Shown: piece by piece, positions 10,615 to 18,811 of the stretch
How positions within the stretch are numbered: position 1 is the stretch's first letter
Layout: each line of letters starts with the position of its first letter
Source of the DNA: Bacteroidota bacterium
GTDB lineage: Bacteria > Bacteroidota > Bacteroidia > Chitinophagales > Saprospiraceae
Assembly: GCA_018222965.1 (NCBI GenBank)
Contig: JAAEZH010000023.1
Coordinates: 25,221 to 89,220 of the forward strand
Direction: 5' to 3'
DNA: 64,000 nt
Translations under genes and position numbers: made by a program
Notes under the pieces: generated by a model
Told to the model about the DNA's origin: nothing
The model's database searches: none
Seen by the model: only the letters and a program-made list of their open reading frames with translations

Positions 10615-12527
10615 TCCGCATGGCTTTTATCGGAATTCCAAACAATCTTCCCGTCATGCCTTTTAATCCATTGTTCTTCTGCCAGGGCTTCCAGTACCTC
10701 CAAAGCCAGAGGACGTTTGATGGTCGAATACTGATCGAGTATCCCTTTTTCTGTCTGAGGCCCTTTTTGCAACATCATCTGAATTTCCTTTCGGATCTTA
10801 TCCATCCCTTCATTCCGCTGATTTCGGGCCAGGCAGAGGTCGCACATGCCGCAGGCCTCTTCAAGTTCCTGACCAAAATATTCCAGGAGAGCCTTGTTGC
10901 GACAATAGGTTTCCCGGGTATAGGCCTTCATCGCCGATACCTGAGATTCGGCAATCTCTTTCCGCTGTCGGATCAGTTTTTGATCGGGCATCAGGTCTTC
11001 AACCGGGACTCGCTCTTGCAGAAACATCAAAAGCGGCTCATCAACAGCCGGCTTATAATCGATGATCCCGTCTTTTCTAAATATTTCCAGAATTCGTTTC
11101 ATCTCCTCCGGCTCGAGTCGAAGAAATTTGGCCAGCCGGTCTTCCCGTATTGGAACGGCATGATGAAAGGCTCCCGCGTTTATCCGAAGCAGTGATTTCA
11201 GTACGGTGTCGTATTTGCGCTGCTTGAGCTGATAATCGTAGAGTGTTTCTTTATCGACCTTTATTCGGTAGGTGGAAGGTCGATAAACGGCATCTGATAA
11301 ACTTATCCAGCCATCCTGCTCCAGTTGTTTCAGGCAATAATGGGTTTTCCCTACCTGAAGTTTATAGATTTTACAAAACTCCAGCAGATTAAAGGGATGT
11401 GCTTCTCCCACTCCGCTGCCAACAGCCAGTTGGTAATAACTGCCAAGCGCCCGGTAAACCTGCCTGACTTCCTTTAGGGACGGAAACTGCATTTCCAGTT
11501 GCTTGTCCAGTCTGTCTTCGTCTTCCTGATGATAAATCAACACGGCGAAGGCGCGCTTGCCGTCTCTGCCTGCCCGACCCGCTTCCTGAAAGTAAGCTTC
11601 CGGGCTTTCAGGCAGGTCCATGTGCACTACAGATCGAACATTGGCTTTATCAATTCCCATTCCAAAGGCATTGGTACTTACAATGACCCGGGTTTTCCCC
11701 AGTATCCAGGCTTCCTGCCGTTCTGATCTGGCTTTCGCCGAAAGGCCGGCATGATAATAATTAGCTCTTATGCCTGATCGAACCAACAGGCTCGCAATTT
11801 CTTTTGTCTGGCGGCGATTGCGCACATAGACAATGGAAGTACCGGGTACTTTTTTCAGAATGCGAATCAGGGCTTCTTCTTTGCCCTCCTCCCGCATCAC
11901 TACATAAGACAGATTATCGCGCAAAAAGCTCTTGGTAAAACGCCCGGACCCTTTGCCAAAAAGTAATTTTTCGCAGATATCGTCGGCTACTTCGGGTTTG
12001 GCAGTGGCGGTTAAAGCCAGGATCGGAGTGTCGGGCAACCATTCTCTGGCTTCGGCAATCTTAAGGTAAGAGGGGCGGAAATCGTATCCCCATTGAGAAA
12101 TACAGTGCGCTTCATCTACTGCCAGTAAGTTGACATTCATTTTGGGAATACGAGCCCGGGCCATGTCTGTTTGCAAGCGCTCAGGTGACATGTATAACAA
12201 CTTGATGCCCCCGTAAACGGCATTGTCAAATATGCGGTCAATATCCTGGTAAGACATCCCGGAATAAATAGCAGCTGCCGGAATATCTCTTTCACGCAAT
12301 TGCCGAACCTGATCCTGCATCAGGGCAATGAGCGGAGAGATAACGATACAAATCCCATCGCGACACAATGCCGGAACCTGGTAGCATACAGACTTTCCGC
12401 CCCCGGTTGGAAGCAGAGCGAGTGTATCCTTATTCTGCAGTACTGATTCAATGATCTCGTCCTGCATCGGACGGAAAGCCGGGTAGCCCCATTTTTCCTT
12501 TAATATGTCTAAGGGATCTTCCTGCAA
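10611..12527 (-). CDS. recQ: RecQ-like ATP-dependent DNA helicase
   Basis: 638 residues. The first codon is TTG at 12527 (MQEDPLDILKEKWGY); no in-frame ATG precedes the conserved FRPMQDEII Q-motif. Helicase motifs are present: Walker A TGGGKSVCYQ (~res 41-50), DEAHCISQWGYDFRP (~res 138), SATAK-type ALTATAKP, and QEAGRAGRDGK motif VI. The RecQ zinc site is present as a Cys in YCRNKALLE followed by CGMCDLC. The C-terminus looks like a winged helix; no HRDC domain was seen. It unwinds DNA 3'-5' in recombination and fork repair. A copy of the iterated 17-mer is embedded at 11730-11746, encoding LSAKA. Bacteroidota often carry several RecQ paralogues. Confidence 0.93.
   Translation of the reverse strand: MQEDPLDILKEKWGYPAFRPMQDEIIESVLQNKDTLALLPTGGGKSVCYQVPALCRDGICIVISPLIALMQDQVRQLRERDIPAAAIYSGMSYQDIDRIFDNAVYGGIKLLYMSPERLQTDMARARIPKMNVNLLAVDEAHCISQWGYDFRPSYLKIAEAREWLPDTPILALTATAKPEVADDICEKLLFGKGSGRFTKSFLRDNLSYVVMREEGKEEALIRILKKVPGTSIVYVRNRRQTKEIASLLVRSGIRANYYHAGLSAKARSERQEAWILGKTRVIVSTNAFGMGIDKANVRSVVHMDLPESPEAYFQEAGRAGRDGKRAFAVLIYHQEDEDRLDKQLEMQFPSLKEVRQVYRALGSYYQLAVGSGVGEAHPFNLLEFCKIYKLQVGKTHYCLKQLEQDGWISLSDAVYRPSTYRIKVDKETLYDYQLKQRKYDTVLKSLLRINAGAFHHAVPIREDRLAKFLRLEPEEMKRILEIFRKDGIIDYKPAVDEPLLMFLQERVPVEDLMPDQKLIRQRKEIAESQVSAMKAYTRETYCRNKALLEYFGQELEEACGMCDLCLARNQRNEGMDKIRKEIQMMLQKGPQTEKGILDQYSTIKRPLALEVLEALAEEQWIKRHDGKIVWNSDKSHAE
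11730..11746. repeat. Iterated near-palindromic 17-mer (representative copy)
   Basis: GGCTTTCGCCGAAAGGC, the reverse complement of GCCTTTCGGCGAAAGCC. Identical 17-mers occur at 21009-21025, 53214-53230 and 55266-55282. The 9-base core TTCGGCGAA, in either orientation, occurs at 535, 9162, 11734, 21013, 21435, 22673, 25056, 29887, 32362, 46402, 53042, 53218, 55270 and 62417 (first base given). That is 14 copies, most of them inside genes and in different reading frames. Confidence 0.85.
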
Positions 12528-12582
12528 TTGAATAGTAGTTTATCGGGATGGCCCTGCACGAAGATAAGAATTGTGGTTAAGT

Positions 12583-12622
12583 CCGTTTTATACGTTTTAC
12601 GCGTTTTATGGGTTTAATACGG
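12583..12622. repeat. 9-bp tandem repeat, four units
   Basis: Read on the minus strand, four consecutive 9-base units fit CSNRTWAAA (the first is CGTATTAAA, the last CGTATAAAA) and end in CGG. A second array with the same unit length, number and ending lies at 26033-26071. The bases at 43789-43812 (CGGATAAAACG) look like a degenerate relative. Confidence 0.7.
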
Positions 12623-12701
12623 AGGTTCATTTTAAGGGTGGTATCCAGAGTTAATAATAAGTATGTACCCTATATATTGGACCACCCTGACCACATACGC
12701 A

Positions 12702-12737
12702 AAAGGTGTTTGATCTTTCGACCAAACACCTTTAGGC
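12702..12737 (-). terminator. Hairpin terminator after the beta-helix gene
   Basis: A perfect 11-bp stem AAAGGTGTTTG / CAAACACCTTT with a 10-nt loop. On the minus strand it is followed by TTTTGCG. It lies 46 bp past the stop at 12780. Confidence 0.6.
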
Positions 12738-12779
12738 GTCCTTTAACGATGGGAAATGTGGGTGTTACAAAACTTGAAC

Positions 12780-13739
12780 CTAATCCTTTTTAGTGAGTGA
12801 GTAGGTTTTATTGATATCTGTTGGGTAGTTCTCAGCAAACTTACAATCCGTCATGCGGATCGCAGCTTCTGTGGGCTGCCCCATCGTGTAGATACCGCCT
12901 CCCCAAAGGAAAGCTGTATTTTCTTTAAACGTGCAATTGCGGAGGTCTAAATTAATAGCATCAGAAGAAGATGCAGATTTTACAAAGATACCGGCACCAT
13001 AGCTAGCCAGGTTGTTTTCAAACAGACACTCTTCCAAAACAGGAAGGCTCTTTCCTCCATTGCGATTGTCATTATATACGGCGCCACCGTCGAGGTCTGC
13101 GCGATTATCTTTAAAAGTACAGTTTACGAAAACCGGGCGGCTGTTGCCGGCATTTCCGTTGCTATAAAAAGCAGCGCCATCCCGTGCTGCATTGCGTTCA
13201 AAAACACAGTTGACGATTGTTGGGGAAGAAAAACCACCATTTGAACCGTCATTATACCAACCGGCACCACATCGGGTAGCGCAGGATTCAGGACCTTCGC
13301 CATTGGCGTTTCCGCTTGCAATTACAAATCCGTCGAGTACAGTTTCTGTATTTACGTTGTGTGTTTTGATGATTGTATAGGAATTGTCGTTCTGATCACT
13401 TTTGTTTCCGATCTCTCCACTAAGGATAGTGGTATGGAACTGCCATTTGCGGTCGGTGAGTTGTGTTTCATTGCCTGCAAAACCGCCGAAAACCTTTACG
13501 CCGTTTTTGAGGATAAAAGAAGCAGTGCGATCGTCCTTGTTGGTTGGGAAGTAAGTTCCTTCTGCTACCCAAACCTGATCACCAGCTTCTGCAGCTTGCA
13601 GAATCTGTGCCAGATCGGATGATGCCGACTCCCAGGAGCTTCCGTTTCCGGAACCATCCGTGGTTACAAAATAAGTGGACTGTGCCGCGAGCGGCAGGCA
13701 GAAAAATAATCCCAGTAGAGCGTTAATCCAGTTCTTCAT
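12780..13739 (-). CDS. Exported right-handed beta-helix protein (pectin-lyase-like fold)
   Basis: The ATG at 13739 is chosen because it gives a signal peptide (residues 2-19, ending CLPLAAQ) and 319 residues in total. The N-terminal STYFVTTDGSGNGSSWESA, ~QAAEAGDQVWVAEGTY and GGFAGNETQL motifs are typical of the Bacteroidota beta-helix family. Several imperfect coils follow (IVNCVFERN, FVNCTFKDN, LEECLFENN, LRNCTFKEN). Catalytic lyase residues are not evident. It is probably a surface or secreted carbohydrate- or host-contact protein. Unlike most relatives it ends in KTYSLTKKD with no T9SS sorting domain, so it may be truncated or use another exit route. A well-matched promoter lies ~260 bp upstream. 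Confidence 0.85.
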   Translation of the reverse strand: MKNWINALLGLFFCLPLAAQSTYFVTTDGSGNGSSWESASSDLAQILQAAEAGDQVWVAEGTYFPTNKDDRTASFILKNGVKVFGGFAGNETQLTDRKWQFHTTILSGEIGNKSDQNDNSYTIIKTHNVNTETVLDGFVIASGNANGEGPESCATRCGAGWYNDGSNGGFSSPTIVNCVFERNAARDGAAFYSNGNAGNSRPVFVNCTFKDNRADLDGGAVYNDNRNGGKSLPVLEECLFENNLASYGAGIFVKSASSSDAINLDLRNCTFKENTAFLWGGGIYTMGQPTEAAIRMTDCKFAENYPTDINKTYSLTKKD

Positions 13740-13844
13740 GGTAATTTGTTCCATTGAAGGTTCAGTAATCAGTGTAAATAATTCAAAAGTCAATCAGACT
13801 TCGAAAACTGATTTGGATATATAGTACTGCATGGGATATACAGT

Positions 13845-13858
13845 TGCCCGTACGGGCA
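13845..13858. promoter_or_regulatory. Perfect 14-bp palindrome in the leader
   Basis: TGCCCGTACGGGCA is fully self-complementary and lies 106 bp before the start codon of the beta-helix gene. It could be an operator or a small RNA hairpin; which one cannot be told from sequence alone. Confidence 0.4.
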
Positions 13859-13996
13859 GCATGGGAAATTAAGGTTTTGGGGAGGTTGGAGAACGCTGTC
13901 AGGGAATTCAGCTTAACTCCACCATTTTTCTCGGGTTACGTTTAAATCGGTATTGGGAGGGGTAATAAAACACAAGCAGGGGAAATGCTTGCGATA

Positions 13997-14027
13997 CAAA
14001 TATAACATCTGAGGAGCGGCTATCCAA
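13997..14027 (-). promoter_or_regulatory. Bacteroidota-type promoter for the beta-helix gene
   Basis: On the minus strand, TTG at 14027-14025, a 20-nt spacer, then TATATTTG at 14004-13997. This matches the -33 TTG / -7 TAnnTTTG consensus of the Bacteroidota primary sigma factor with correct spacing. It is the best promoter match in the window. Confidence 0.6.
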
Positions 14028-14048
14028 TTAAATGTTCGCCTTTTTTAT

Positions 14049-14882
14049 TTACCGGCGGTATCCTTTTTGGAAGCGGTGCCCAACGACGGTCGAAAGGGTA
14101 AATCCGCCAAACAAATAAAAGTCATTGTTGTCCGGATTGCCTCTAAGCTGACCGCCCGGATTGGGAAGATCTTCATTTAGATACTCTGGTGTGCGGTAGG
14201 ATAAGGCTGCTGCCATGGGATCTCTTTCGGCCAGCAAGACCAGATCCGGGTAGCGGCCACTTACATCATCCAGATAATCGGTAAAGGTTTGACGAAAACC
14301 GATTTCAAAGCCAATATTCAGTCTTTTACCCAGATTGATGTTGAAGCCAACTCCCATAGGAATGGCCCATTGTACCAAATCATAGGGTTCTTCGGGATAA
14401 GCTTCGAGCCACTGCCCTTCTGTACCCAGCGGCTGCAAGGCTATCCACTTATCACCATATTGAGCTTTTGGATTAAAATAAAAGGCCGAGATACCTATTA
14501 AGATGTAGGGAGCTGCAATGCGTTCGTCCCGTTCGCCAAAATGCAGGAAAGTAATTTCAAACTGCGTACCAACCTCATATAAGTCGGATCGGAAATGCAG
14601 GTTTCGATCGCGAACCAGCAGTCCGTCATAGTTGGCATCGCTTCCACTGATCACTCCTTTGTACAAATGCCATTTCCAGGAGATGGCTTTCCCCATATTA
14701 TATCGGAGAAAAGCACCATAGGCGACATGGCATTCATCTGTTTCAAAACGTTCCTGTTGAAGATCTCCCAGATAGGTGGAAAATCCATAAAAGACACCCA
14801 ATTCGGTCGTATTGTATTGAGCATTTATTCGGGTTGCCCCGAATAGAATCAGGCATAAAATGGTTAGCGTGAACCCCTTCAT
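14049..14882 (-). CDS. DUF6089 family outer-membrane protein
   Basis: 277 residues with a signal peptide (residues 3-21, ending RINAQ). The N-terminal TELGVFYGFSTYLGDLQ strand, the YILIGISAFYFNPKA strand and the block GFRQTFTDYLDDVSGRYPD are the hallmarks of the DUF6089/PorT-like small barrel family of Bacteroidota. It is predicted to be an 8- to 10-strand outer-membrane barrel of unknown function. It stands alone: downstream is the leader of the beta-helix gene, and upstream is a 340-bp divergent region with palindromic repeats. TATCTTAG on the minus strand (15066-15059) is a possible -7 element. Confidence 0.88.
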   Translation of the reverse strand: MKGFTLTILCLILFGATRINAQYNTTELGVFYGFSTYLGDLQQERFETDECHVAYGAFLRYNMGKAISWKWHLYKGVISGSDANYDGLLVRDRNLHFRSDLYEVGTQFEITFLHFGERDERIAAPYILIGISAFYFNPKAQYGDKWIALQPLGTEGQWLEAYPEEPYDLVQWAIPMGVGFNINLGKRLNIGFEIGFRQTFTDYLDDVSGRYPDLVLLAERDPMAAALSYRTPEYLNEDLPNPGGQLRGNPDNNDFYLFGGFTLSTVVGHRFQKGYRR

Positions 14883-14919
14883 TTTTAATCAATTTTCCCG
14901 TGAGCTAATAGCAGGCTTC

Positions 14920-14939
14920 TTAGAACCTGCAGGTTCTAA
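14920..14939. repeat. Perfect 20-bp palindrome
   Basis: TTAGAACCTGCAGGTTCTAA is completely self-complementary and lies 37 bp upstream of the DUF6089 start. Its AACCTGCAGGTT centre resembles the ACCTGTCAGGT unit of the nearby 16-bp repeat, so it may be a single related unit or an operator. Confidence 0.6.
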
Positions 14940-15120
14940 ACAGGGGGTTGTAGACATACAGAATCAAGTCCTGTATGGAAGGGCTTAGGTAGATTACAGA
15001 TTTTTGGAATGGAATCGGTTATGGGAAAAACAAGGGGGTGTTTTTTCTCGGAGTGAGGCTAAGATAATAAATTGTTTATTTCTAAAAGGAGGTTTAACAT
15101 TTATCGCGACCTTTCATTTT

Positions 15121-15167
15121 GGACCTGTCAGGTCGCCGACCCGTCAGGTTGCCGACCTGTCAGGTCC
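15121..15167. repeat. 16-bp modular palindromic repeat, locus 1 (three units)
   Basis: Three successive units fit GACCYGTCAGGTYGCC, and the whole block is nearly its own reverse complement, flanked by TTTT and AAAA. It lies 55 bp upstream of the gene at 15223. Locus 2 (42082-42126) is the reverse complement of this one apart from the centre of a single unit. Confidence 0.85.
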
Positions 15168-15222
15168 AAAAATTTAATCTGGTAATTTTAAGCGTGTAAA
15201 AGCTGTACCCTATCTTTACTTT

Positions 15223-17157
15223 ATGTCAAACACTATTGCACAACGGGTTTTCGATTTCCTGAAAAACTATCCTCCCTTCAGCCTGGTGGAACCGGAAGTA
15301 TTGAAACGGGTTTCAAACCGGGTGATCGTGCATTACGTAGAACCCAAACAAATCATTTTCCGGCAGGGCGAAGAGCCGGAACGGTTTATCTATGTGGTCC
15401 GGGAAGGAGCCGTACAACTGCTCCGCACCGAAGAAGAGGATCGGATTTTGATCGACGAATGCGACGAAGGAGATGTTTTCGGAATCCGTCCGCTGCTTGC
15501 CCAACAACCCTATGCACTCACGGCTATGGCGGTGGAGGAAACCCTCATTTACGCCATCAATATTGAAGGATTTGAGGAGGTTCTCAATGAAAATCCAAAG
15601 GTAAGTTTCTATCTCGCCACCAATTTTGCAGCCGGAGTACGCAACCAGTACTCTTCAGAAAATAAAGGCCGCATTTTCCTGGACAGGGATATGCTTATCG
15701 ATTCCAACTTCAAGCTGGTAGAGGTACAATCCATGGAAACCAGCAGAGCACCGGTTACTTGTAGTCCGGACACAAAAGTGCGCTCGGCCGCATTAACCAT
15801 GACCGACAATGAAGTGGGATCCATTGTGGTCGTCAATGAAATGGATCACCCGATTGGTATCCTTACCGACCGGGATTTGCGTAAAAATATTGCTACCGGC
15901 AAATACCCCCTGGACACAAAAGTGTCGGCATTTATGAGTAAACCCGTTGTCTGTATTTCCCCTGACATGACTATGGCAGATGTGCAAATTTCTATGGTTC
16001 GTCACCGCATTCACCACTTGTGTGTGACCGAAACCGGAAAACCCGATTCCCCCGTGCAGGGCGTTATTTCCGAGCATGATCTGTTGGTGATACAGGGAAA
16101 CAACCCCGCCATCCTGCTCAAAGAAATTCGAAAATGCAAAAGGCCTTCCGATCTTAAACAGATCCGGGAAAAAGCGGAGACTCTATTGCGGAAATACCTG
16201 CATCAGGAAGTGGCGATTTCCTTTATCTCTACTATTATGTCGGAGATTAATGATGCCATCATACGCCGCGCCATTCGCCTCAGCGAAAAACAAATGCTGG
16301 AAGAGGAACTCGGAGAAGCACCCGTAAAATACTGTTGGCTGGGCCTGGGAAGCGAAGGACGGGAGGAACAACTGCTCCGAACCGATCAGGACAACGCCCT
16401 GGTTTATGAAGACGTTGCTGAAGAAAAAGCCGATGAAGTCAAAAAGTGGTTCCTGGACTTCTCCCGGCGAGTAACCCGAATCCTCAATCAGGTGGGTTTT
16501 GAGTTTTGTCCGGGCGACATGATGGCCAGCAATCCCGCCTGGTGCCTTTCTATATCAGAATGGAAAGAGCAGTTTAGTCGCTGGATTTTAAATCCCAATC
16601 AAAATTCCATCCTCTACTCTACCATTTTCTTCGATTTCAGAGGTATACAGGGAGATATGCAAATGACGGAGATGCTGAGCGCACATATACTGCATTCCGT
16701 TTCCAGACAAACCATATTCCTCAATTTCCTGGCTAAGCATGCCCTGGATAATCCGCCACCACTCAGCTTCTTCCGGAATTTTGTCGTAGAAAAATCCGGG
16801 GAACACAAAAACGAGTTTGATATAAAAAAGCGCGCCATGATGCCCCTTACCGATGCGGCCCGTGTACTGGTTCTGGAAGCGGGGGTATCCGGAATCAACA
16901 ACACCTTTAAACGCTTCGAAAAAATGGCAGAACTCGAGCCTCAAAACGCAGACATATATACCTCTGCAGCCGATGCTTATGAGATTCTGATGCGGTACCG
17001 GGCCCTTCAGGGACTGAAAAGTGGTGATTCCGGTAGATATTTCAAACCGGGCGAGCTCAACAAAATGCAACGCTTGCAACTACGCAATTGCTTTCAGCCA
17101 ATTTCGCAATTACAGAGCCTGCTCAACCTTCGTTTTCAATTAAGTGTATTGCGCTAA
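15223..17157 (+). CDS. cNMP-binding / CBS / DUF294 putative nucleotidyltransferase
   Basis: 644 residues with four regions in order. A cyclic-nucleotide-binding-like beta-roll (~15-125, FRQGEEPERFIYVVREG) comes first. A tandem CBS pair follows (~170-290, GSIVVVNEMDHPIGILTDRDL and GVISEHDL). Next is a DUF294 nucleotidyltransferase core (~335-470) with GLGSEGREEQLLRTDQDNA, holding the GS and Asp residues of a Pol-beta-like active site. A C-terminal DUF294_C helical domain (~500-644) ends the protein. It is a cytoplasmic sensor-enzyme; the CBS domains probably sense adenine nucleotides. The transferred nucleotide and target are unknown. The next gene starts on the last base of its stop (TAATG). 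In proteobacteria this pair often lies near acetate metabolism genes, which is not the case here. Confidence 0.9.
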   Translation: MSNTIAQRVFDFLKNYPPFSLVEPEVLKRVSNRVIVHYVEPKQIIFRQGEEPERFIYVVREGAVQLLRTEEEDRILIDECDEGDVFGIRPLLAQQPYALTAMAVEETLIYAINIEGFEEVLNENPKVSFYLATNFAAGVRNQYSSENKGRIFLDRDMLIDSNFKLVEVQSMETSRAPVTCSPDTKVRSAALTMTDNEVGSIVVVNEMDHPIGILTDRDLRKNIATGKYPLDTKVSAFMSKPVVCISPDMTMADVQISMVRHRIHHLCVTETGKPDSPVQGVISEHDLLVIQGNNPAILLKEIRKCKRPSDLKQIREKAETLLRKYLHQEVAISFISTIMSEINDAIIRRAIRLSEKQMLEEELGEAPVKYCWLGLGSEGREEQLLRTDQDNALVYEDVAEEKADEVKKWFLDFSRRVTRILNQVGFEFCPGDMMASNPAWCLSISEWKEQFSRWILNPNQNSILYSTIFFDFRGIQGDMQMTEMLSAHILHSVSRQTIFLNFLAKHALDNPPPLSFFRNFVVEKSGEHKNEFDIKKRAMMPLTDAARVLVLEAGVSGINNTFKRFEKMAELEPQNADIYTSAADAYEILMRYRALQGLKSGDSGRYFKPGELNKMQRLQLRNCFQPISQLQSLLNLRFQLSVLR

Positions 17158-17840
17158 TGGCCTGGTTTTTCAACAGAAATAGACATTCCGATCCACTCCC
17201 CGAATGGGAATCCTACCTCCAGCATGATTTTTCGCGGAAGCGGCAAAAAAAAATGCATCTGGAAGAGACGCGCTTTGTTGTCTTTGATACGGAAACCACC
17301 GGGCTAAACCACCAGACCGACCGCATCCTGAGCTTTGGAGCCGTTGGTATACTGGATGGTAAGATCGACCTTGGAAATGTATTTGAAAAATTTCTGGTAC
17401 AGGACTTTGCACCGGCACCGGAGAGTATTCCCATTCATGGAATCCTTCCCAAAAGCACCCAATGGGGAGTTACGGAAGCCGATGCACTTGGTGCTTTCCT
17501 GGACTACATTGGCAATGCCGTTTTGGTCGGACATCATGTCGGATTTGACCTGGCAATCACCAATGTAGCCCTGAAAAGGCATGGTTGCGGCAAACTCAGA
17601 AATTTGCATCTGGATACCCGGGATCTGGCTTTGCGAGTGGAGCATGTACTCCGAACCCGCTTTTACAGACCGGAGGATTATACCCTGGACGCTTTGTGTG
17701 AGCGCTTTGAACTCACCCCCAGCGACAGACATACATCCAGTGGAGATGCCTATCTCACAGCCATTTTACTGCTCAAGTTTATGTATCGGCTCAAAACCCG
17801 GGGTGTAGAAACGCTAAGCGAATTACTCCGGGTGTTGTAA
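17157..17840 (+). CDS. DnaQ-like 3'-5' exonuclease (DEDDh)
   Basis: The start is placed at 17157 (MAWFFNRN), overlapping the previous stop by one base (TAATG), instead of the further upstream in-frame start. It has 227 residues. Exonuclease motifs are complete: FDTETTGL (Exo I Asp/Glu), VGHHVGFDL (Exo II Asp), and HTSSGDA (Exo III His and Asp). The protein resembles DNA polymerase III epsilon, but a second, dedicated dnaQ is likely elsewhere. Strict coupling to the cNMP/CBS/DUF294 gene suggests they act together, perhaps in nucleotide-signal or RNA turnover. The role is inferred. It converges on the papain-like gene with a 4-bp gap. A TTCGCGGAA motif copy lies at 17231. Confidence 0.88.
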   Translation: MAWFFNRNRHSDPLPEWESYLQHDFSRKRQKKMHLEETRFVVFDTETTGLNHQTDRILSFGAVGILDGKIDLGNVFEKFLVQDFAPAPESIPIHGILPKSTQWGVTEADALGAFLDYIGNAVLVGHHVGFDLAITNVALKRHGCGKLRNLHLDTRDLALRVEHVLRTRFYRPEDYTLDALCERFELTPSDRHTSSGDAYLTAILLLKFMYRLKTRGVETLSELLRVL

Positions 17841-17844
17841 GCGG

Positions 17845-18654
17845 TTACTGGTAATTTTCGTCGGGCACAATCACGTAACCCGATTTCACTTTTTTCCCAA
17901 AATCATCGTAGGAGATCCAAAGGTATCCGTTTCGGGCCCAGCCGCTCCCGTAGGAACCGAGCACTTCAAATGCTTCTTTGTCTTCGTCATATCCCACCAC
18001 GATGAGGTAAGCGATTTCTTCTTCACCCGCCTTATTGGCATCCTCCCATTCGCGTACATCCTTCATTTCCTCAAAATCGGAAGGCACCTTCATTTCTACC
18101 AACACGGGATTGCCCCGCATGAGCGCTTTGCGAGTCTCGAAAGTTTTCTGCCGCTCGCGTACCTGCTCCCTGTAAATGAGGAGAAAGTTTTTGATGCGGT
18201 ATTTAGGAGTGGCATGTACTCCCGGTGAAATCGAAGAAGCTCCATAAGGCATGATCGCGGCACTAACCGTTCCGTTGGTAACCAAAAAGGACAAAGCCTT
18301 GCCCGTTTCGGATTCGTTGAGGCTCAGATTGATGTAATCCGGACTCAGGTTAACCTTAAAGTTTCGATCGAAGTTTACGTAGTATTCCAGTGCGGTAGCC
18401 AGCGCATAAGATGCCGGATTGCCAATATTCTGACTGGAACGCGGGGGCATCATGTAGGTTTTTACACTTTGCTCCTCCAGCATCTGTCGCGAATTGCTTC
18501 CGATGCCGGGCATGGTGACCATGAGTTGGTCGATCAATTCGGCAGACTCGATGCCGATTGGGTATTTCTCGGTAGTTGGTAAGGTATCGTTCTGTGCGTG
18601 AATACTGGAAATGGTAAAAGACAGACAGACAGCAAGAACAATTAATCTAAACAT
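17845..18654 (-). CDS. Papain-fold (C1-like) protein with a degenerate active site
   Basis: 269 residues from the ATG at 18654 (MFRLIVLAV), which gives a signal peptide ending SSIHAQ. The overall pattern is papain-like: an SSQNIGNPASYALATALEY segment at residues ~73-91 corresponds to Q-G-x-C-G-S-C-W-A-F, LSPDYINL follows, then a late LIVVGYD and LGSYGSGWARNGYLWI. By alignment by eye, the catalytic Cys is Pro80 or Ala81, the His before VGYD is Ala, and the Asn of the NSWG motif is Gly. It is therefore predicted to be an exported pseudopeptidase, perhaps a binding or inhibitor-like protein. No operon partner was seen; pccB is 157 bp upstream on the same strand. Confidence 0.72.
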   Translation of the reverse strand: MFRLIVLAVCLSFTISSIHAQNDTLPTTEKYPIGIESAELIDQLMVTMPGIGSNSRQMLEEQSVKTYMMPPRSSQNIGNPASYALATALEYYVNFDRNFKVNLSPDYINLSLNESETGKALSFLVTNGTVSAAIMPYGASSISPGVHATPKYRIKNFLLIYREQVRERQKTFETRKALMRGNPVLVEMKVPSDFEEMKDVREWEDANKAGEEEIAYLIVVGYDEDKEAFEVLGSYGSGWARNGYLWISYDDFGKKVKSGYVIVPDENYQ

Positions 18655-18811
18655 ATGGCACATAAATTTCCTCTCACAACGCTTTTCGCTTTGCTATTCG
18701 TTTGTGAGACCAGACTTTTTATATAATGTTTTAGGAAACGGCTGTTTATTCCCCGGCTACGGACAAAACCAACCAACTACCCAACCTCCCAACTGTCTGA
18801 CCACCTTTCCA

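Larger units (their letters stand above)
12528..12779. other. Intergenic region between recQ and the beta-helix gene
   Basis: 252 bp without a gene. It holds a 9-bp tandem repeat (12583-12622) and the beta-helix gene's terminator hairpin (12702-12737), both listed separately. Confidence 0.6.
13740..14048. other. Long 5' leader region of the beta-helix gene
   Basis: 309 bp with no ORF of note. It contains a consensus promoter (13997-14027) and a perfect 14-bp palindrome (13845-13858). The implied untranslated leader is about 250 nt. Confidence 0.5.
14883..15222. other. Divergent intergenic region with palindromes
   Basis: 340 bp between divergent genes. It contains a perfect 20-bp palindrome (14920-14939), a three-unit 16-bp repeat (15121-15167), and candidate -7 boxes for both directions (CTAAGATA at 15059-15066 for the minus strand, TATCTTTA at 15211-15218 for the plus strand, just 4 bp before the ATG). 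No ORF. Confidence 0.6.

Noticed and set aside
15121..15167. Possible CRISPR array from spaced palindromic repeats
   Set aside because: The units are contiguous 16-mers without unique spacers, only three or four per locus, and no cas gene is present.
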